DNA of 64,000 nt from Streptomyces niger (GTDB lineage Bacteria; Actinomycetota; Actinomycetes; Streptomycetales; Streptomycetaceae). The notes below the pieces were generated by a model. The model saw only the letters and a program-made list of their open reading frames with translations. It had not been told where the DNA came from and did no database searches. Of the stretch, positions 55,099-64,000 are shown one piece after another. The position numbers and the translations under genes are program-made. Within the stretch, counting starts at the first letter, position 1. The number at the start of each line of letters is the position of its first letter. The stretch is from contig NZ_JOFQ01000021.1 of the NCBI RefSeq assembly GCF_000718305.1, positions 30,458-94,457 of the forward strand, read 5' to 3'.

Positions 55099-56639
55099 CA
55101 TCGGGCAACGGACCGGTCTCACGGGTGGCCACCGCCATCAACGGCTTCGACCAGGTCGCGCTGGGCGGGCTGCCCGCGGGCCGGTGCACGCTCGTCACCG
55201 GCACGGCCGGCAGCGGCAAGACACTGTTCGCCACCGAGTTCCTCGCCCGGGGGATACAGGTCCACGACGAGCCGGGGGTGTTCGTCACCTTCGAAGAACC
55301 GCCGGCGGACATCCGGAGCAACGCGCTCTCGCTGGGGCTCACGATCGCGGAGTGGGAGCGGGACGGGAAATGGGCCTTCGTCGACGCCTCCGCCACGAGC
55401 ACGGAGGAGGGGGCCATCATCGGCGCGTACGACTTCCACGCGCTGGCGGCCAGGATCGGCCACGCCGTCCACACGATCGGCGCCAAACGGGTCTCGATGG
55501 ACTCGCTGGGCACGGTCTTCCTGCGCTTCCCCGGCCAGGCCACCGTCCGGCAGGAACTGCTGCGCGTGGCGGAGTCCCTGGAGTCGCTCGGCGTCACCTC
55601 GGTGATCACCACGGAGCGGGAGACGGAGTACGGCAGCATCTCCCGGTTCGGCGTGGAGGAGTTCGCCCTGAACAACGTCATCGTGCTGCGCAACAACCTG
55701 ATCCAGGAACGGCGGCGCCGGACCCTGGAGATCGTCAAGCTCCGCGGCGGCCCGCACCGTACCGGCGAATGGCTGTTCACCATCGACCCACGGGACGGCA
55801 TCGTCATCGTCCCCCTGGCGTTCCTCGCGCCGCACGAGGGTGCCGTGGTCCGCGACCGGGTCTCCACCGGCCTCCCGGATCTGGACGAGATGTGCGGCGG
55901 CGGGGTCTACCGCGACGCGATGATCCTGCTCACCGGCCCGACGGGGGTCGGCAAGACGCTGACCGCGCTGCGGTTCGTCGCCGCCGGCGTGGAGGCGGGC
56001 GAGCGCTGCCTGCTGTACACCTTCGACGAGACCCGCCAGCAGTTGAACCGCAACGCGTCAGGCTGGGGCATGGACCTGTCCGCCATGGAGGCGACCGGCC
56101 TGCTGCAAGTGGTGTCCGAGTATCCCGAGACCTCGTCGCTGGAGGACCACTTCATCCTGGTGCGGCGGGTGGTGGAGGAGTTCCGGCCCGCGCGGCTGGT
56201 CATCGACACCCTCTCCGCGCTGGAGCGCATCGCCACCCCGCGGGCGCTGCTGGACTTCTTCGTCGCGCTGGGCGCGGTGCTGCGGCCCCGTGCCATCACC
56301 GCCCTGCTCACTTCCCTGCCCGCCGACCGTACGGCGTCCAGCGCCGGCCTGGGCATCGCCGCACGGATCGACAGCCTCACCGATGTGTCGGTCCTGCTGC
56401 GCTACGTGGAGATGGCGGGCCGGGCGCACCGGGCGATCGCGGTGTTGCAGACCCGCGGCTCGGCCCACGACCACCGCATCCGCGAAGTCCTCCTCGACAG
56501 TGCGGGTTTGCACATCGGTGACCCGCTGCACGGCGTCTCCTCCGTACTGGCCGGATACGGCGAGCCCGTGTTCACGGCCGACCCGTACGGCGCGGCCGAC
56601 CGTCGTGCGCCGGCCCCACGGGTGGACCTCGATGGCTGA
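55095..56639 (+). CDS. kaiC: KaiC-like double-domain ATPase
   Basis: 514-aa protein with duplicated RecA-like domains. CI: Walker A GTAGSGKT (36-43), catalytic Glu pair TFEE (67-68), Walker B Asp136. CII: Walker A GPTGVGKT (281-288), TFDE (311-312), Walker B Asp371. The segment aligned with the cyanobacterial phosphorylation site reads RIDSLTD, with Asp426 and Ser427 in place of Ser431 and Thr432. This suggests a phosphomimetic or one-site version. C-terminal A-loop and tail are short. Coupled to kaiB upstream and, by an 8-nt overlap, to a histidine kinase gene downstream. Confidence 0.94.
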   Translation: MTSGNGPVSRVATAINGFDQVALGGLPAGRCTLVTGTAGSGKTLFATEFLARGIQVHDEPGVFVTFEEPPADIRSNALSLGLTIAEWERDGKWAFVDASATSTEEGAIIGAYDFHALAARIGHAVHTIGAKRVSMDSLGTVFLRFPGQATVRQELLRVAESLESLGVTSVITTERETEYGSISRFGVEEFALNNVIVLRNNLIQERRRRTLEIVKLRGGPHRTGEWLFTIDPRDGIVIVPLAFLAPHEGAVVRDRVSTGLPDLDEMCGGGVYRDAMILLTGPTGVGKTLTALRFVAAGVEAGERCLLYTFDETRQQLNRNASGWGMDLSAMEATGLLQVVSEYPETSSLEDHFILVRRVVEEFRPARLVIDTLSALERIATPRALLDFFVALGAVLRPRAITALLTSLPADRTASSAGLGIAARIDSLTDVSVLLRYVEMAGRAHRAIAVLQTRGSAHDHRIREVLLDSAGLHIGDPLHGVSSVLAGYGEPVFTADPYGAADRRAPAPRVDLDG

Positions 56640-57687
56640 CAACACTCCTCCGCGCCCCGGCGGCGCGGCCGCGGACGGGAATCACGGCACCGGCCCCGAC
56701 GACATCCGGGAGGTGATCGTCTCGGCGACGGCGGACGGCATCCTGGCGGTCGACGCGAACGGGCGCATCCTGTTCTGCAACCCGGCCGCCGAGGAGCTGT
56801 TCGACCGGTCCGCCGACGAACTCGTCGGCAGGGAGTTCGGCTTCCCCCTCGTCGTCGGGGAGACCACCATCGACCTGATGCTCCCGGAGAGACGAGTGCG
56901 GGTGGTGGAGATGCGGGTCACCACCGCCCTGCTGGAGTCCGAGACGCTGCACGTCGCGGCGCTGCGCGACATCACCCGGCGGCGGCAGGCCCAGCGCGCG
57001 CTCGAAGCGGCGCTGGAGCGGCAGAACGTGATCGTGGCGGTGGCCGCCCACCAGCTGCACAACCCGCTGGCCGCCGTCGCCGTGCTCGTCGACACGCTGC
57101 GCGACCGCCGGGCGGAGCTCTCGGAGCAGACGCGGACCGAGGCCATGAACCGGATCGCCGAACGCATCGCCCACCTCCAGGCGCTGGTGCGCAAGCTGCT
57201 CACCGCGGCGCGCATCGATGCCGGCGCCCCGCACGCCGTTCCCGAGGACATTCGCGTCCTGCCGTTCCTGATCGAGCGGCTGGGTGATGTCACGGAGGAG
57301 GCCGAGGCGGTCCGGCTGTCGTGCTCGCCCGACCTGGTGGCGCGGGTGGACCGGCTGGCGTTCTCGGAGATGTTCACCAACTGTCTGGAGAACGCCTTCA
57401 CCCACGGCCGCCCGCCGGTCGTCACCCGGGTGGTGGCCCGCGATCAACGGTGGCTGGAGGTCTCGGTGTGCGACCACGGCGACGGGGTGCCGGCCGACTT
57501 CGTACCTCGGCTGTTCGAGCGGTTCAGTCGTGGGCCGGGCACGGAGCGGCAGGGTGAGGGCGCGGGGCTGGGTCTGTGGGTGGTCCGCGCGCTGGCCCGG
57601 GCCAACGGGGGCGACGTCTGGTACGAGCCGGCTCCGCACGGCGGTTCATGCTTTCGGCTGCGGCTGCCCCGCGCGCCCGGCCGGTGA
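56632..57687 (+). CDS. PAS-domain sensor histidine kinase of the Kai operon
   Basis: 351-aa soluble kinase with no membrane segment. The PAS domain is at about residues 22-115 (VIVSATADGILAVDANGRIL, FCNPAAEELFDRSADELVGR), then a HisKA dimerisation domain with His140 (VAAHQLHNPLAAV). The HATPase domain has an N-box CLENAFTHG and G-boxes DHGDGVP and GAGLGLWVV. The gene overlaps kaiC by 8 nt, so its activity is probably set by KaiC state, as SasA is in cyanobacteria. The divergent NarL-type regulator is the likely phosphate acceptor. SasA has a KaiB-like sensor domain, whereas this kinase has PAS. Confidence 0.93.
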   Translation: MADNTPPRPGGAAADGNHGTGPDDIREVIVSATADGILAVDANGRILFCNPAAEELFDRSADELVGREFGFPLVVGETTIDLMLPERRVRVVEMRVTTALLESETLHVAALRDITRRRQAQRALEAALERQNVIVAVAAHQLHNPLAAVAVLVDTLRDRRAELSEQTRTEAMNRIAERIAHLQALVRKLLTAARIDAGAPHAVPEDIRVLPFLIERLGDVTEEAEAVRLSCSPDLVARVDRLAFSEMFTNCLENAFTHGRPPVVTRVVARDQRWLEVSVCDHGDGVPADFVPRLFERFSRGPGTERQGEGAGLGLWVVRALARANGGDVWYEPAPHGGSCFRLRLPRAPGR

Positions 57688-57919
57688 GCCGTCCCGCGCC
57701 GCGCGCGTACCCACCCGGATGGGGGGTTCCGGACCGCGTCCGTGCGGAGCACGCTGAGCGCACCGGGCCCCGCCTCGGCACAGCACCGCCGGCGTCCGGG
57801 GTCCGGGGAGCGACCGACGGCGCCGGAGTGGCTGCCCGACCTGGGGCCACCGGTGACGGCACATGGCCGGACCGTACTCACTCTGCTCTCCATGAGAGCA
57901 GGTCACGGGAGGCGGGGCG

Positions 57920-58990
57920 ATGGGCAGTTCTGCCGATGCACCCACCGAGGGGAGGGCGGTACCGGACCCGGGCGCGGCGGCCCACGCACTGGCCGTGGGG
58001 CGGATCGCGTCCGCGCCCGGTCTGCCGGTGCTGCGCGCGGGCGCGGTGCTGGACCGGCTCCGCCGGCTCGTACCGTACGAAGCGGGCGCCGTCGTCCTGC
58101 TGGTCCCGCAGACGCGGCTGCTGGTCACGGTGGCGGAACGGGACGGCGCCGGACGGCTGCGCACGGCGGCCACCGGCCGGGCGGCGCTACGGGACAGCGA
58201 CCGGATCGCCGCGTGCGGTCCGGCGGCGGCCGTGCACGTGTGCCACCACGGTGACGGCCCGGGACACCTGCCCGGCTGGCGGCACCACCTGGGCCGCTCG
58301 GGACTGCCCCATGCCGTGCTGGTGGGCCTGTTCACGAGCGGCCGGCGCTATCTCGGGTTCGTCGTGCTCCTCGGCGGCGCCGCCCCGTCCCCGCCGCCCG
58401 CCGTCCGCGCCCTGCTGCGCGGGCTCGCCCCGTCGATGGCCGACGCGGTGGATCCGCTGCGCGCGCCGGCCGCCGCTGCCGAGCTGCTGGCGGGGTGTAC
58501 GGCCGGGGTCGCGCTGTGCCGCTCCGGCCGGGCGCTGCCGCTGCCCGGGCTGCCCGGCCACTCGTCGCTGCGGACCGGTTCGCCGGTACTGGTCCTGGCC
58601 GCCGTCATCGCCGCGCGGACGGCGCACCTGGACTTCCTCCAACCGTCCACCGTCGGGCAGCGGTCCGCGTACACCCGGGTGACCGTCCTGTCCTGCGGGC
58701 CGTGTCCGCCGTACGACGTGGTGGCCGTGGTCCTGCTGTCGCCGGCCGGTGAGCTGTACGGGCTGACCCGACGGGAGCTGCAGATCGCCGGGCTCGTCGT
58801 GGAGGGCTGCACCAATCAGCGCATCGCCTCCACGCTGCACATCGCCGAGCGCACGGTCGCCGCGCACATCGAGCACGTCCTGCCCAAGCTCGGGGCCGCC
58901 TCCCGCACCCAGATCGCCGTGCGGGTCCTGGCCCGGGGGCTCTACCTGCCGAACCCCGCGCGACTCGGCCCGCCCGGCACCGACACCTGA
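57920..58990 (+). CDS. LuxR C-terminal-type regulator with GAF-like N-terminus
   Basis: 356-aa regulator. Residues 40-190 look like a degenerate GAF fold (VLDRLRRLVPYEAGAVVLLV, FTSGRRYLGFVVLLGGA). The C-terminus carries a LuxR-type helix-turn-helix (YGLTRRELQIAGLVVEGCTN, IASTLHIAERTVAAHIEHVL). No receiver domain is present. It follows the Kai operon after 232 bp and is on the same strand, so it could be part of its output, though no direct link is visible. The ATG at 57920 has GGGAGGCGGGG upstream. It overlaps hutG by 49 bp at the 3' end. Confidence 0.88.
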   Translation: MGSSADAPTEGRAVPDPGAAAHALAVGRIASAPGLPVLRAGAVLDRLRRLVPYEAGAVVLLVPQTRLLVTVAERDGAGRLRTAATGRAALRDSDRIAACGPAAAVHVCHHGDGPGHLPGWRHHLGRSGLPHAVLVGLFTSGRRYLGFVVLLGGAAPSPPPAVRALLRGLAPSMADAVDPLRAPAAAAELLAGCTAGVALCRSGRALPLPGLPGHSSLRTGSPVLVLAAVIAARTAHLDFLQPSTVGQRSAYTRVTVLSCGPCPPYDVVAVVLLSPAGELYGLTRRELQIAGLVVEGCTNQRIASTLHIAERTVAAHIEHVLPKLGAASRTQIAVRVLARGLYLPNPARLGPPGTDT

Positions 58991-60009
58991 CCGGCGACCG
59001 CACTCGTCAGGACGCGGTGCACCAGACGCGCGCCGGTGCGGGCCGTGCGGTGGTCGATGTCCAGGTCCGGGTTGAGCTCGGCGACGTCGCAGACGACCGG
59101 CCGGCCGGCAGCGGCGATCTTCGCGCAGACGTGTTCCACCACCTCCAGCGAGACGCCGTACGCGGCGGGGGCGCTGACGCCCGGTGCCACGGCGGCGGGC
59201 AGCACGTCCAGGTCGATGGAGAGGTGCACCAGGTCGCAGCTCGCGAGGAAGTCGTCCACGAAGGCGTCGACGCGGTGCATGTGCAGCAGGCCGCAGCCGG
59301 TGTCGGGGAGGTAGCGCACGCCGAGTCGGTCGGCGGTGCGGTACAGCCGCTCGGTGTTGCTCGGCGCGCTCACCCCGAGCACCCAGTAGTTCGGTTCCCG
59401 GCCGGCGGTCGCCTCGTCCTGCGCCATCTGCAGGAACGGCGTGCCGGAGCTGGGCCGGACGTCGTCGCGCAGGTCGAAGTGCGCGTCGAGGTTGAGCACG
59501 CCGAGGCGGGCGCCGTCGCGGAGCGCACGGCTGTCGGCGATCCCGAGGTAGCTGCCGTACGCCACCTCGTGGCCGCCGCCCAGCACGGTCACCGGGCGCC
59601 CGCGGTCCAGGAGGGCCGTGACGGCGCGGCCCAGGCGCCGCTGGCCGGCCGCCAGGTCACCGTCGCCGACCTCGACGTCGCCCGCGTCCAGGGCGCGCAG
59701 CGGGGTCTGCAGGGCCATCGGGGCGAGCGCGCGGCGCAGCGCGGCCGGCCCGTCGGCGGCACCGGGGCGCCCCTTGTTGCGGCGTACCCCCTCGTCGCTG
59801 CGGAAGCCGACGAAGGCCGCGTCCCAGTCGCCGGCCGGGTCGGCCGCCGGGTACGGCGTCACCGCGTGGTGCCAGCGCAGGTGCTCGACGCCGGGGCCGT
59901 CGTCGCGGCCGGTCCACGGTTCGGCGGGCGCGTCCGCCGCCCACTCCTCCGGGCGCGCTGCCGGGTCCTGGTCGGTGGCGCGGGCGGCCTGCTGCACGGT
60001 GCTCGTCAC
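58942..60009 (-). CDS. hutG: Formimidoylglutamase (arginase family)
   Basis: 355-aa manganese ureohydrolase. The metal motifs are GGGHEVAYG, NLDAHFDLR and SIDLDVLPAAVAPGVSAP. In the histidine pathway it hydrolyses formimidoylglutamate to glutamate and formamide. The substrate is assigned from the hut context (hutU and a HutC-type repressor nearby); agmatinase is the alternative within this family. It is divergent from the HutC gene. The N-terminal 40 residues are low-complexity. The 3' end overlaps the LuxR gene on the other strand by 49 bp. Confidence 0.88.
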   Translation of the reverse strand: MTSTVQQAARATDQDPAARPEEWAADAPAEPWTGRDDGPGVEHLRWHHAVTPYPAADPAGDWDAAFVGFRSDEGVRRNKGRPGAADGPAALRRALAPMALQTPLRALDAGDVEVGDGDLAAGQRRLGRAVTALLDRGRPVTVLGGGHEVAYGSYLGIADSRALRDGARLGVLNLDAHFDLRDDVRPSSGTPFLQMAQDEATAGREPNYWVLGVSAPSNTERLYRTADRLGVRYLPDTGCGLLHMHRVDAFVDDFLASCDLVHLSIDLDVLPAAVAPGVSAPAAYGVSLEVVEHVCAKIAAAGRPVVCDVAELNPDLDIDHRTARTGARLVHRVLTSAVAGQVSVPGGPSRAGFGR

Positions 60010-60171
60010 GGTTCCTCAGCTCCTCGGTGTTCCGCCGCCATCACACCCGCGCGCCGGGCTCCGGGCCAGGGGGGACGGCCCGGTTCCTCGGATCCGAGAC
60101 CCACTAGGATTCCGGTTCCCGCGTCGCCCGCGAGGAGCGTGCGACCACAAGTGCGAGGGACGGTGAACGGC

Positions 60172-60927
60172 GTGTCCGGGGAGGCTGCTGACCTCGCGCG
60201 GCGGTACCACGCGCAGGAGTCCCGTTCGGCGCCCGCTTACCAGCGTGTGAAGGACCTCGTCACCGAGCAGATCATGAGCGGGCGGTGGCGGGAGGGCGAC
60301 CCGCTCCCCTCGGAGAACCAGTTCGTGGAGTCGCTGGGGCTGTCCCGGATGACGGTCAACCGCGCGCTGCGGGAGCTGGCGGGGCAGGGCCTGATCCGCC
60401 GGGTGATGGGCGTGGGCAGCTTCGTGGCGCTGCACAAGGGCAGTTCGGCGCTGGTCGAGGTGCACAACATCGCCGACGAGGTGCGCCACCGCGGGCACCG
60501 GTACCGCGCCGAGGTGCTGTACGTCCGGGCGGAGACCGCCGACCAGGAGGTCGCCGCGCAGTTCGGGCCGGGCGCCGGGCGCCGGGTCTTCCGGTCCCGG
60601 GTGGTGCACTTCGAGGACGACGTGGCCATCCAGCTGGAGGACCGGTACGTCCATCCGGACTTCGCGCCCGGCTACCTGGAGCAGGACTTCACCCGGCGGA
60701 CCCCGTTCACGTTCCTGTCCGAGGTGGCGCCGCTGGGCCGCGGCGAGCACGTGGTGGAGGCGGTGCTGCCCTCCTCCGAGGAGTGCGCCGTCCTCGGCGT
60801 CCCCGAGTCCGAGCCGTGCCTGCTGATCCACCGCCGCACCTGGTCGGGCGACGCGCTGGTGAGCATCGCGCGGCTGCTGCACCCGGGGTCCCGCTACCGG
60901 CTGCAGGGCACCTTCGACAACCGCTGA
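60172..60927 (+). CDS. hutC: GntR family repressor, HutC subfamily
   Basis: 251-aa regulator with an N-terminal winged helix (about 18-88: AYQRVKDLVTEQIMSGRWRE, DPLPSENQFVESLGLSRMTV) and a C-terminal UTRA ligand domain (about 100-245: LEDRYVHPDFAPGYLEQDFT, VVEAVLPSSEECAVLGVPES). HutC proteins bind urocanate and repress hut genes. It lies between hutG and the permease/hutU block. The start is GTG at 60172 with GAGGGA upstream; GTG at 60163 is too close to that site. The symbol is based on family and context. Confidence 0.88.
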   Translation: MSGEAADLARRYHAQESRSAPAYQRVKDLVTEQIMSGRWREGDPLPSENQFVESLGLSRMTVNRALRELAGQGLIRRVMGVGSFVALHKGSSALVEVHNIADEVRHRGHRYRAEVLYVRAETADQEVAAQFGPGAGRRVFRSRVVHFEDDVAIQLEDRYVHPDFAPGYLEQDFTRRTPFTFLSEVAPLGRGEHVVEAVLPSSEECAVLGVPESEPCLLIHRRTWSGDALVSIARLLHPGSRYRLQGTFDNR

Positions 60928-60985
60928 CGGGCCCGGGGAGGGCTTCGCCGGCGGCTACGGCGCCCGGTGGGGGCGCGGCCGGCGG

Positions 60986-61804
60986 CTACGGCTGCACGGT
61001 GGGGGCGCGGCCCGAGATCGCGTGCGTGAGCCGCGCCGCGCCCTTGCGCAGCAGGTCACGGACGTACGCCTCGTCGCGCGGCCGGTGGTTGCGGTACCAG
61101 GTGCTGCTCAGCGCGGCCACCGGTCGCCCGTGGTGGTCGAACGCCGCCACCCCGACCGAGCGGAACCCCGCCGAGACCAGCTCGGTCTCCTCCGACCAGC
61201 CGCGCGCCCGGTCCCTGGCCAGCAGGTCGCGCAGCTCGCCCAGCGACCGCGGCCCCTTGCCGGTGCGGGTGATGAGGTCGCCGGGGCGCGGGAAGAGCGC
61301 CTTGAGCTGGGCCTCGCCGACGTGCGCCAGAAGCGCCCGGCCGCTGGCCGTCAGGTGTGCCGGGAGCCGCACGCCGACCTCGGTGACCAGCGGCACCGTG
61401 CCGGCGCCGGGGCGCGCCGCCGCGGGCTGCTCCTTGAGCAGGTACACGGTCTCCGCGCCGTGCAGCACCCCGAGGTGGACGGGTTGCGCGAGGCGGCCGG
61501 CGAGGGTGCGCAGGATCGGGCGGGCGAGCCGTTCGAGCGGCTCGTGCCGGAGGTAGGCGGAGCCGATCTCGAAGGCCGCGACGCCCAGGCCGTAGGCCTG
61601 CTCGTGCGGGAGGTAGGTGACGAAGCCGCGGCCGGCCAGCACGGTGAGGATGTGGTACGCCGACGAGCGCGGGATGCCGAGGTCGCGGGCGAGCGTCGCG
61701 ACCCGCACGGGGCCGGAGCGGCCGGCGAGGTGGGTGAGGATGTCCAGCGCGCGACCGACGGCCGGCGAGGCGCTGGACACGGCCGCCGTACCGGGCTCTT
61801 TCAT
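60986..61804 (-). CDS. IclR family transcriptional regulator
   Basis: 272-aa regulator with the N-terminal IclR winged helix (about 10-75: [40 protein letters not shown]). The C-terminal effector domain follows (about 90-250: [40 protein letters not shown]). It is divergent from the amino acid permease and convergent with hutC. A second regulator in the hut region; it may act on the permease. ATG at 61804 is preferred (GGGGG upstream); GTG at 61834 is possible. Confidence 0.9.
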   Translation of the reverse strand: MKEPGTAAVSSASPAVGRALDILTHLAGRSGPVRVATLARDLGIPRSSAYHILTVLAGRGFVTYLPHEQAYGLGVAAFEIGSAYLRHEPLERLARPILRTLAGRLAQPVHLGVLHGAETVYLLKEQPAAARPGAGTVPLVTEVGVRLPAHLTASGRALLAHVGEAQLKALFPRPGDLITRTGKGPRSLGELRDLLARDRARGWSEETELVSAGFRSVGVAAFDHHGRPVAALSSTWYRNHRPRDEAYVRDLLRKGAARLTHAISGRAPTVQP

Positions 61805-61851
61805 CGCCGCGCCCCCGTCCCCATCGGCCTGCACATTTCCCGGATCGACCC

Positions 61852-61881
61852 TTGACGGTCCTGTCTATACAGGCATATACA
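61852..61881 (+). promoter_or_regulatory. Permease promoter with HutC-type operator
   Basis: TTGACG (61852-61857), an 18-nt spacer and TATACA (61876-61881). Between them GTCTATAC (61863-61870) fits the HutC-subfamily consensus GT-N-TA-N-AC, inside CTGTCTATACAG. TATACA recurs at a 10-bp step. A repressor bound here would block the permease promoter. Confidence 0.6.
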
Positions 61882-61989
61882 TGCGGCGCCTGTGTTCAAG
61901 TGAGAGGCGGCGACAGCCGCTCCCGCCAGGCGACGGCCCATGTCGCACGTCAGGGACGGGCGTGCTGTTCCCGAAGGAGAGGGCATCTT

Positions 61990-63426
61990 GTGAGCACCGA
62001 AAAAACCGCCGAACCAACAACGCTGCACCGAGGACTGCGGTCCCGGCACATCCGCTTCATCGCCCTCGGGTCGGCGATCGGCACCGGCCTCTTCTACGGC
62101 TCCTCGGAAGCCATCCAGGCCGGCGGCCCCGCGGTGCTGCTGGCCTACCTGATCGGCGGCGCGGCCGTCTTCCTCGTACTGCGGTCGCTCGGCGAGATGG
62201 CGGTGAACCATCCGTGCGCGGGTTCCTTCGGCGAGTACGCCACCCGGTATCTCGGCCCGTTCGCGGGATTCTCGACCGGCTGGACCTATGCCTTCGAAAT
62301 GGTCATCGTCTGTATCGCCGACGTCACCGCGCTCGGCGTCTACATGGGATTCTGGTTCCCCGATGTGCCGCGCTGGATCTGGGTGCTGGCCGCCATCGGC
62401 ATCATCGGCGTACTGAATCTCTTCAGCGTCAAGGTCTTCGGTGAGCTGGAATTCTGGCTCTCGCTGGTGAAGATCGTCGCCATCTGCGCGATGATCGTGG
62501 GCGGGCTCGCCATCCTCGTCTTCGGTATCGGCGGCGGCGAAATGCACGTCGGGGTCTCCAATCTCTGGAACCACGGCGGATTCTTCGCGCACGGCACCGA
62601 GGGCCTCATCATGTCCTTCGCCGTCGTGATGTTCGCCTTCGGCGGCACCGAGGTCATCGGCGTCACGGCCGGCGAGGCGGAGAACCCGGAGAAGACCATT
62701 CCGAGCGCGGTGAACTCCATTCCGCTGCGCATCGTCTTCTTCTACGTGCTGACGCTCGCCGTTCTCATGTCGCTCAATTCCTGGCAGGACATCGGCTCGG
62801 ACGGCAGCCCGTTCGTGCAGATCTTCGCCGGCCTCGGCATCAAGTCCGCGGCCGCCGTACTGAACGTCGTCGTCATCGTGGCCGCGCTCTCCGCCATCAA
62901 CAGCGACATCTTCGCGGCCGGCCGCATCATGTACGGCATGGCCGAGCGCGGCCAGGCCCCGGCCGTCATGCGCCGCCTCTCGCGCAACGGCGTGCCGACG
63001 ATGACCGTCGCCATCATGATCGGCGCGCTGCTGCTCGGCGTGGTGCTGAACTACACCATGCCCGAGAACATCTTCCTCATCATTTCCTCGATCGCCACGT
63101 TCGCGACCGTCTGGGTCTGGCTGATGATTCTCGCGAGCCAGTACGCGGCCCGGCGGAAGATGCCGGAGCAAGAGACGGCCGAACTCGCCTACAAGGTCCC
63201 GTTCTGGCCGTACGGACAGATCATCGCCATGGTCTTCATGGCCGCGGTGATGGTGCTGCTCGCATTCTCCACGGAAACCCGGGTCGCGCTGATCGTAGGG
63301 GCCGTCTGGCTGGCCTTGCTGTCGGTGGTGCATTTCCTCTGGCTCCGTCCGCGCTCCGCCGCCTCCGGCGTCGCCGAATTCCCGATGGAAAATCCGGTGG
63401 AAACTCCCGCGCCGGCACGGGACTGA
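61990..63426 (+). CDS. Amino acid permease (AAT family), probably histidine
   Basis: 478-aa transporter with 12 helices. The family motifs are [20 protein letters not shown] (helix 1), [20 protein letters not shown] (helix 6 and loop) and [20 protein letters not shown]. It belongs to the amino acid transporter (AAT) branch of the APC superfamily, close to histidine and proline permeases. The start is GTG at 61990 behind GGAGAGG. It lies next to hutU and between hut regulators, with a HutC-type operator in its promoter, so histidine or urocanate uptake is likely. Confidence 0.92.
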   Translation: MSTEKTAEPTTLHRGLRSRHIRFIALGSAIGTGLFYGSSEAIQAGGPAVLLAYLIGGAAVFLVLRSLGEMAVNHPCAGSFGEYATRYLGPFAGFSTGWTYAFEMVIVCIADVTALGVYMGFWFPDVPRWIWVLAAIGIIGVLNLFSVKVFGELEFWLSLVKIVAICAMIVGGLAILVFGIGGGEMHVGVSNLWNHGGFFAHGTEGLIMSFAVVMFAFGGTEVIGVTAGEAENPEKTIPSAVNSIPLRIVFFYVLTLAVLMSLNSWQDIGSDGSPFVQIFAGLGIKSAAAVLNVVVIVAALSAINSDIFAAGRIMYGMAERGQAPAVMRRLSRNGVPTMTVAIMIGALLLGVVLNYTMPENIFLIISSIATFATVWVWLMILASQYAARRKMPEQETAELAYKVPFWPYGQIIAMVFMAAVMVLLAFSTETRVALIVGAVWLALLSVVHFLWLRPRSAASGVAEFPMENPVETPAPARD

Positions 63427-63451
63427 TCACCCCCGAGGCTTCTGAAAAGAT

Positions 63452-63495
63452 GCCGGGGGAGGCCTCCGACGCCCTTGGCGGCGGCCTCCCCCGGC
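63452..63495. terminator. Bidirectional terminator between permease and hutU
   Basis: GCCGGGGGAGGCC (63452-63464) and GGCCTCCCCCGGC (63483-63495) form a perfect 13-bp stem with an 18-nt loop between convergent genes. Confidence 0.85.
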
Positions 63496-63504
63496 AGAAA
63501 ACGG

Positions 63505-64000
63505 TTACGCGGAGGGGTTCTCGCGCATCGGGATACGCACGCCCCGCTCGTCGGCAACCGTGTCGGCGATGTCGTAACCGGCGTCCACGTGCCGGATGAC
63601 GCCCATCCCCGGGTCATTGGTCAGCACACGGCGGATCTTCTCGCCGGCGAGCTTGGTGCCGTCGGCGACGGACACCTGACCGGCGTGGATGGAGCGGCCC
63701 ATGCCGACGCCGCCACCGTGGTGCAGCGACACCCAGGACGCGCCCGAGGCGACGTTGACCATGGCGTTCAGCAGCGGCCAGTCCGCGATGGCGTCGGAGC
63801 CGTCGAGCATGGCCTCGGTCTCCCGGTACGGGGACGCGACGGAGCCGCAGTCCAGGTGATCCCGACCGATCGCGAGCGGGGCCTGGAGCGTGCCATCGGC
63901 GACCATGTCGTTGAACCGCTCACCGGCCTTGTCCCGCTCGCCGTAACCCAGCCAGCAGATCCGGGCCGGCAGCCCCTGGAAGTGCACCCGCTCACCCGCC
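63505..64000 (-). CDS. hutU: Urocanate hydratase, C-terminal part (5' end outside window)
   Basis: About 165 C-terminal residues of urocanase, which converts urocanate to imidazolone propionate with a tightly bound NAD. Family signatures are [60 protein letters not shown] and [16 protein letters not shown]. The family is about 550 long, so some 70% lies beyond the right edge. It is transcribed toward the permease and is part of the hut locus with hutG and hutC-like genes. Confidence 0.97.
   Translation of the reverse strand, partial: AGERVHFQGLPARICWLGYGERDKAGERFNDMVADGTLQAPLAIGRDHLDCGSVASPYRETEAMLDGSDAIADWPLLNAMVNVASGASWVSLHHGGGVGMGRSIHAGQVSVADGTKLAGEKIRRVLTNDPGMGVIRHVDAGYDIADTVADERGVRIPMRENPSA

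Overview
The window looks like a stretch of a Streptomyces chromosome. It is very GC-rich with strong third-position G/C. It carries an AfsA/ArpA-type gamma-butyrolactone locus, a mycothiol-dependent formaldehyde dehydrogenase, a SepF-like protein, Streptomyces-type DnaA boxes (TTGTCCACA), ANTAR and ECF41 regulators, and many TetR/IclR/GntR regulators. An aconitase close to a MurA paralogue, an arginine deiminase block and a SepF paralogue recall, from memory, the S. coelicolor SCO5967-SCO5999 neighbourhood. No rRNA, tRNA, CRISPR array or transposase was seen.

Layout. 1-9.2 kb: aconitase (cut by the left edge), an ECF41 sigma factor divergent from an Old Yellow Enzyme, a TetR/DUF4865 pair, an AhpD-like protein behind an ECF41-type promoter, a GntR(YtrA)/DUF1648 pair, and a MurA paralogue fused to an XRE helix-turn-helix. 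9.3-22.9 kb: an aryl-CoA catabolic set in two halves. The left half is an acyl-CoA dehydrogenase, an aryl-CoA ligase and PaaX. The right half is an enoyl-CoA hydratase and a monooxygenase/reductase fusion. Between them lies a gamma-butyrolactone signalling locus: HAD phosphatase, receptor-like TetR, enone reductase, receptor TetR and AfsA-like synthase, with three ARE-like boxes. The two catabolic halves share a 29-bp promoter block. 23-36 kb: an anti-sigma-like ATPase, an arginine deiminase route (permease, arcB, arcA), an LLM oxidoreductase, DUF6099, an AAA ATPase-MazG pair, SepF, an anion transporter, and a secreted thermolysin-like protease.

36-46.3 kb: glycine betaine demethylation. A Rieske oxygenase, a dimethylglycine/sarcosine dehydrogenase-like flavoprotein and mycothiol formaldehyde dehydrogenase form one operon, ending in a truncated betaine aldehyde dehydrogenase. 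An IclR regulator and a divergent Rieske ferredoxin/reductase pair complete the set. AraC and GAF-ANTAR regulators flank it. 46.6-53.1 kb: asparagine synthase, MarR, an MFS exporter with divergent ArsR, a transglycosylase-like secreted protein, and a hemC.

53.1-59 kb: a compact KaiB-KaiC-histidine kinase operon, with a divergent NarL-type response regulator, a GAF-ANTAR protein and a LuxR-type regulator around it. There is no KaiA. The KaiC-like protein has Asp-Ser where cyanobacterial KaiC has the phosphorylated Ser-Thr pair. 58.9-64 kb: histidine utilisation (hutG, a HutC-type repressor, an IclR regulator, a permease, and hutU cut by the right edge). The overall theme is nitrogen- and carbon-scavenging operons, each with a local regulator, interspersed with signalling modules.
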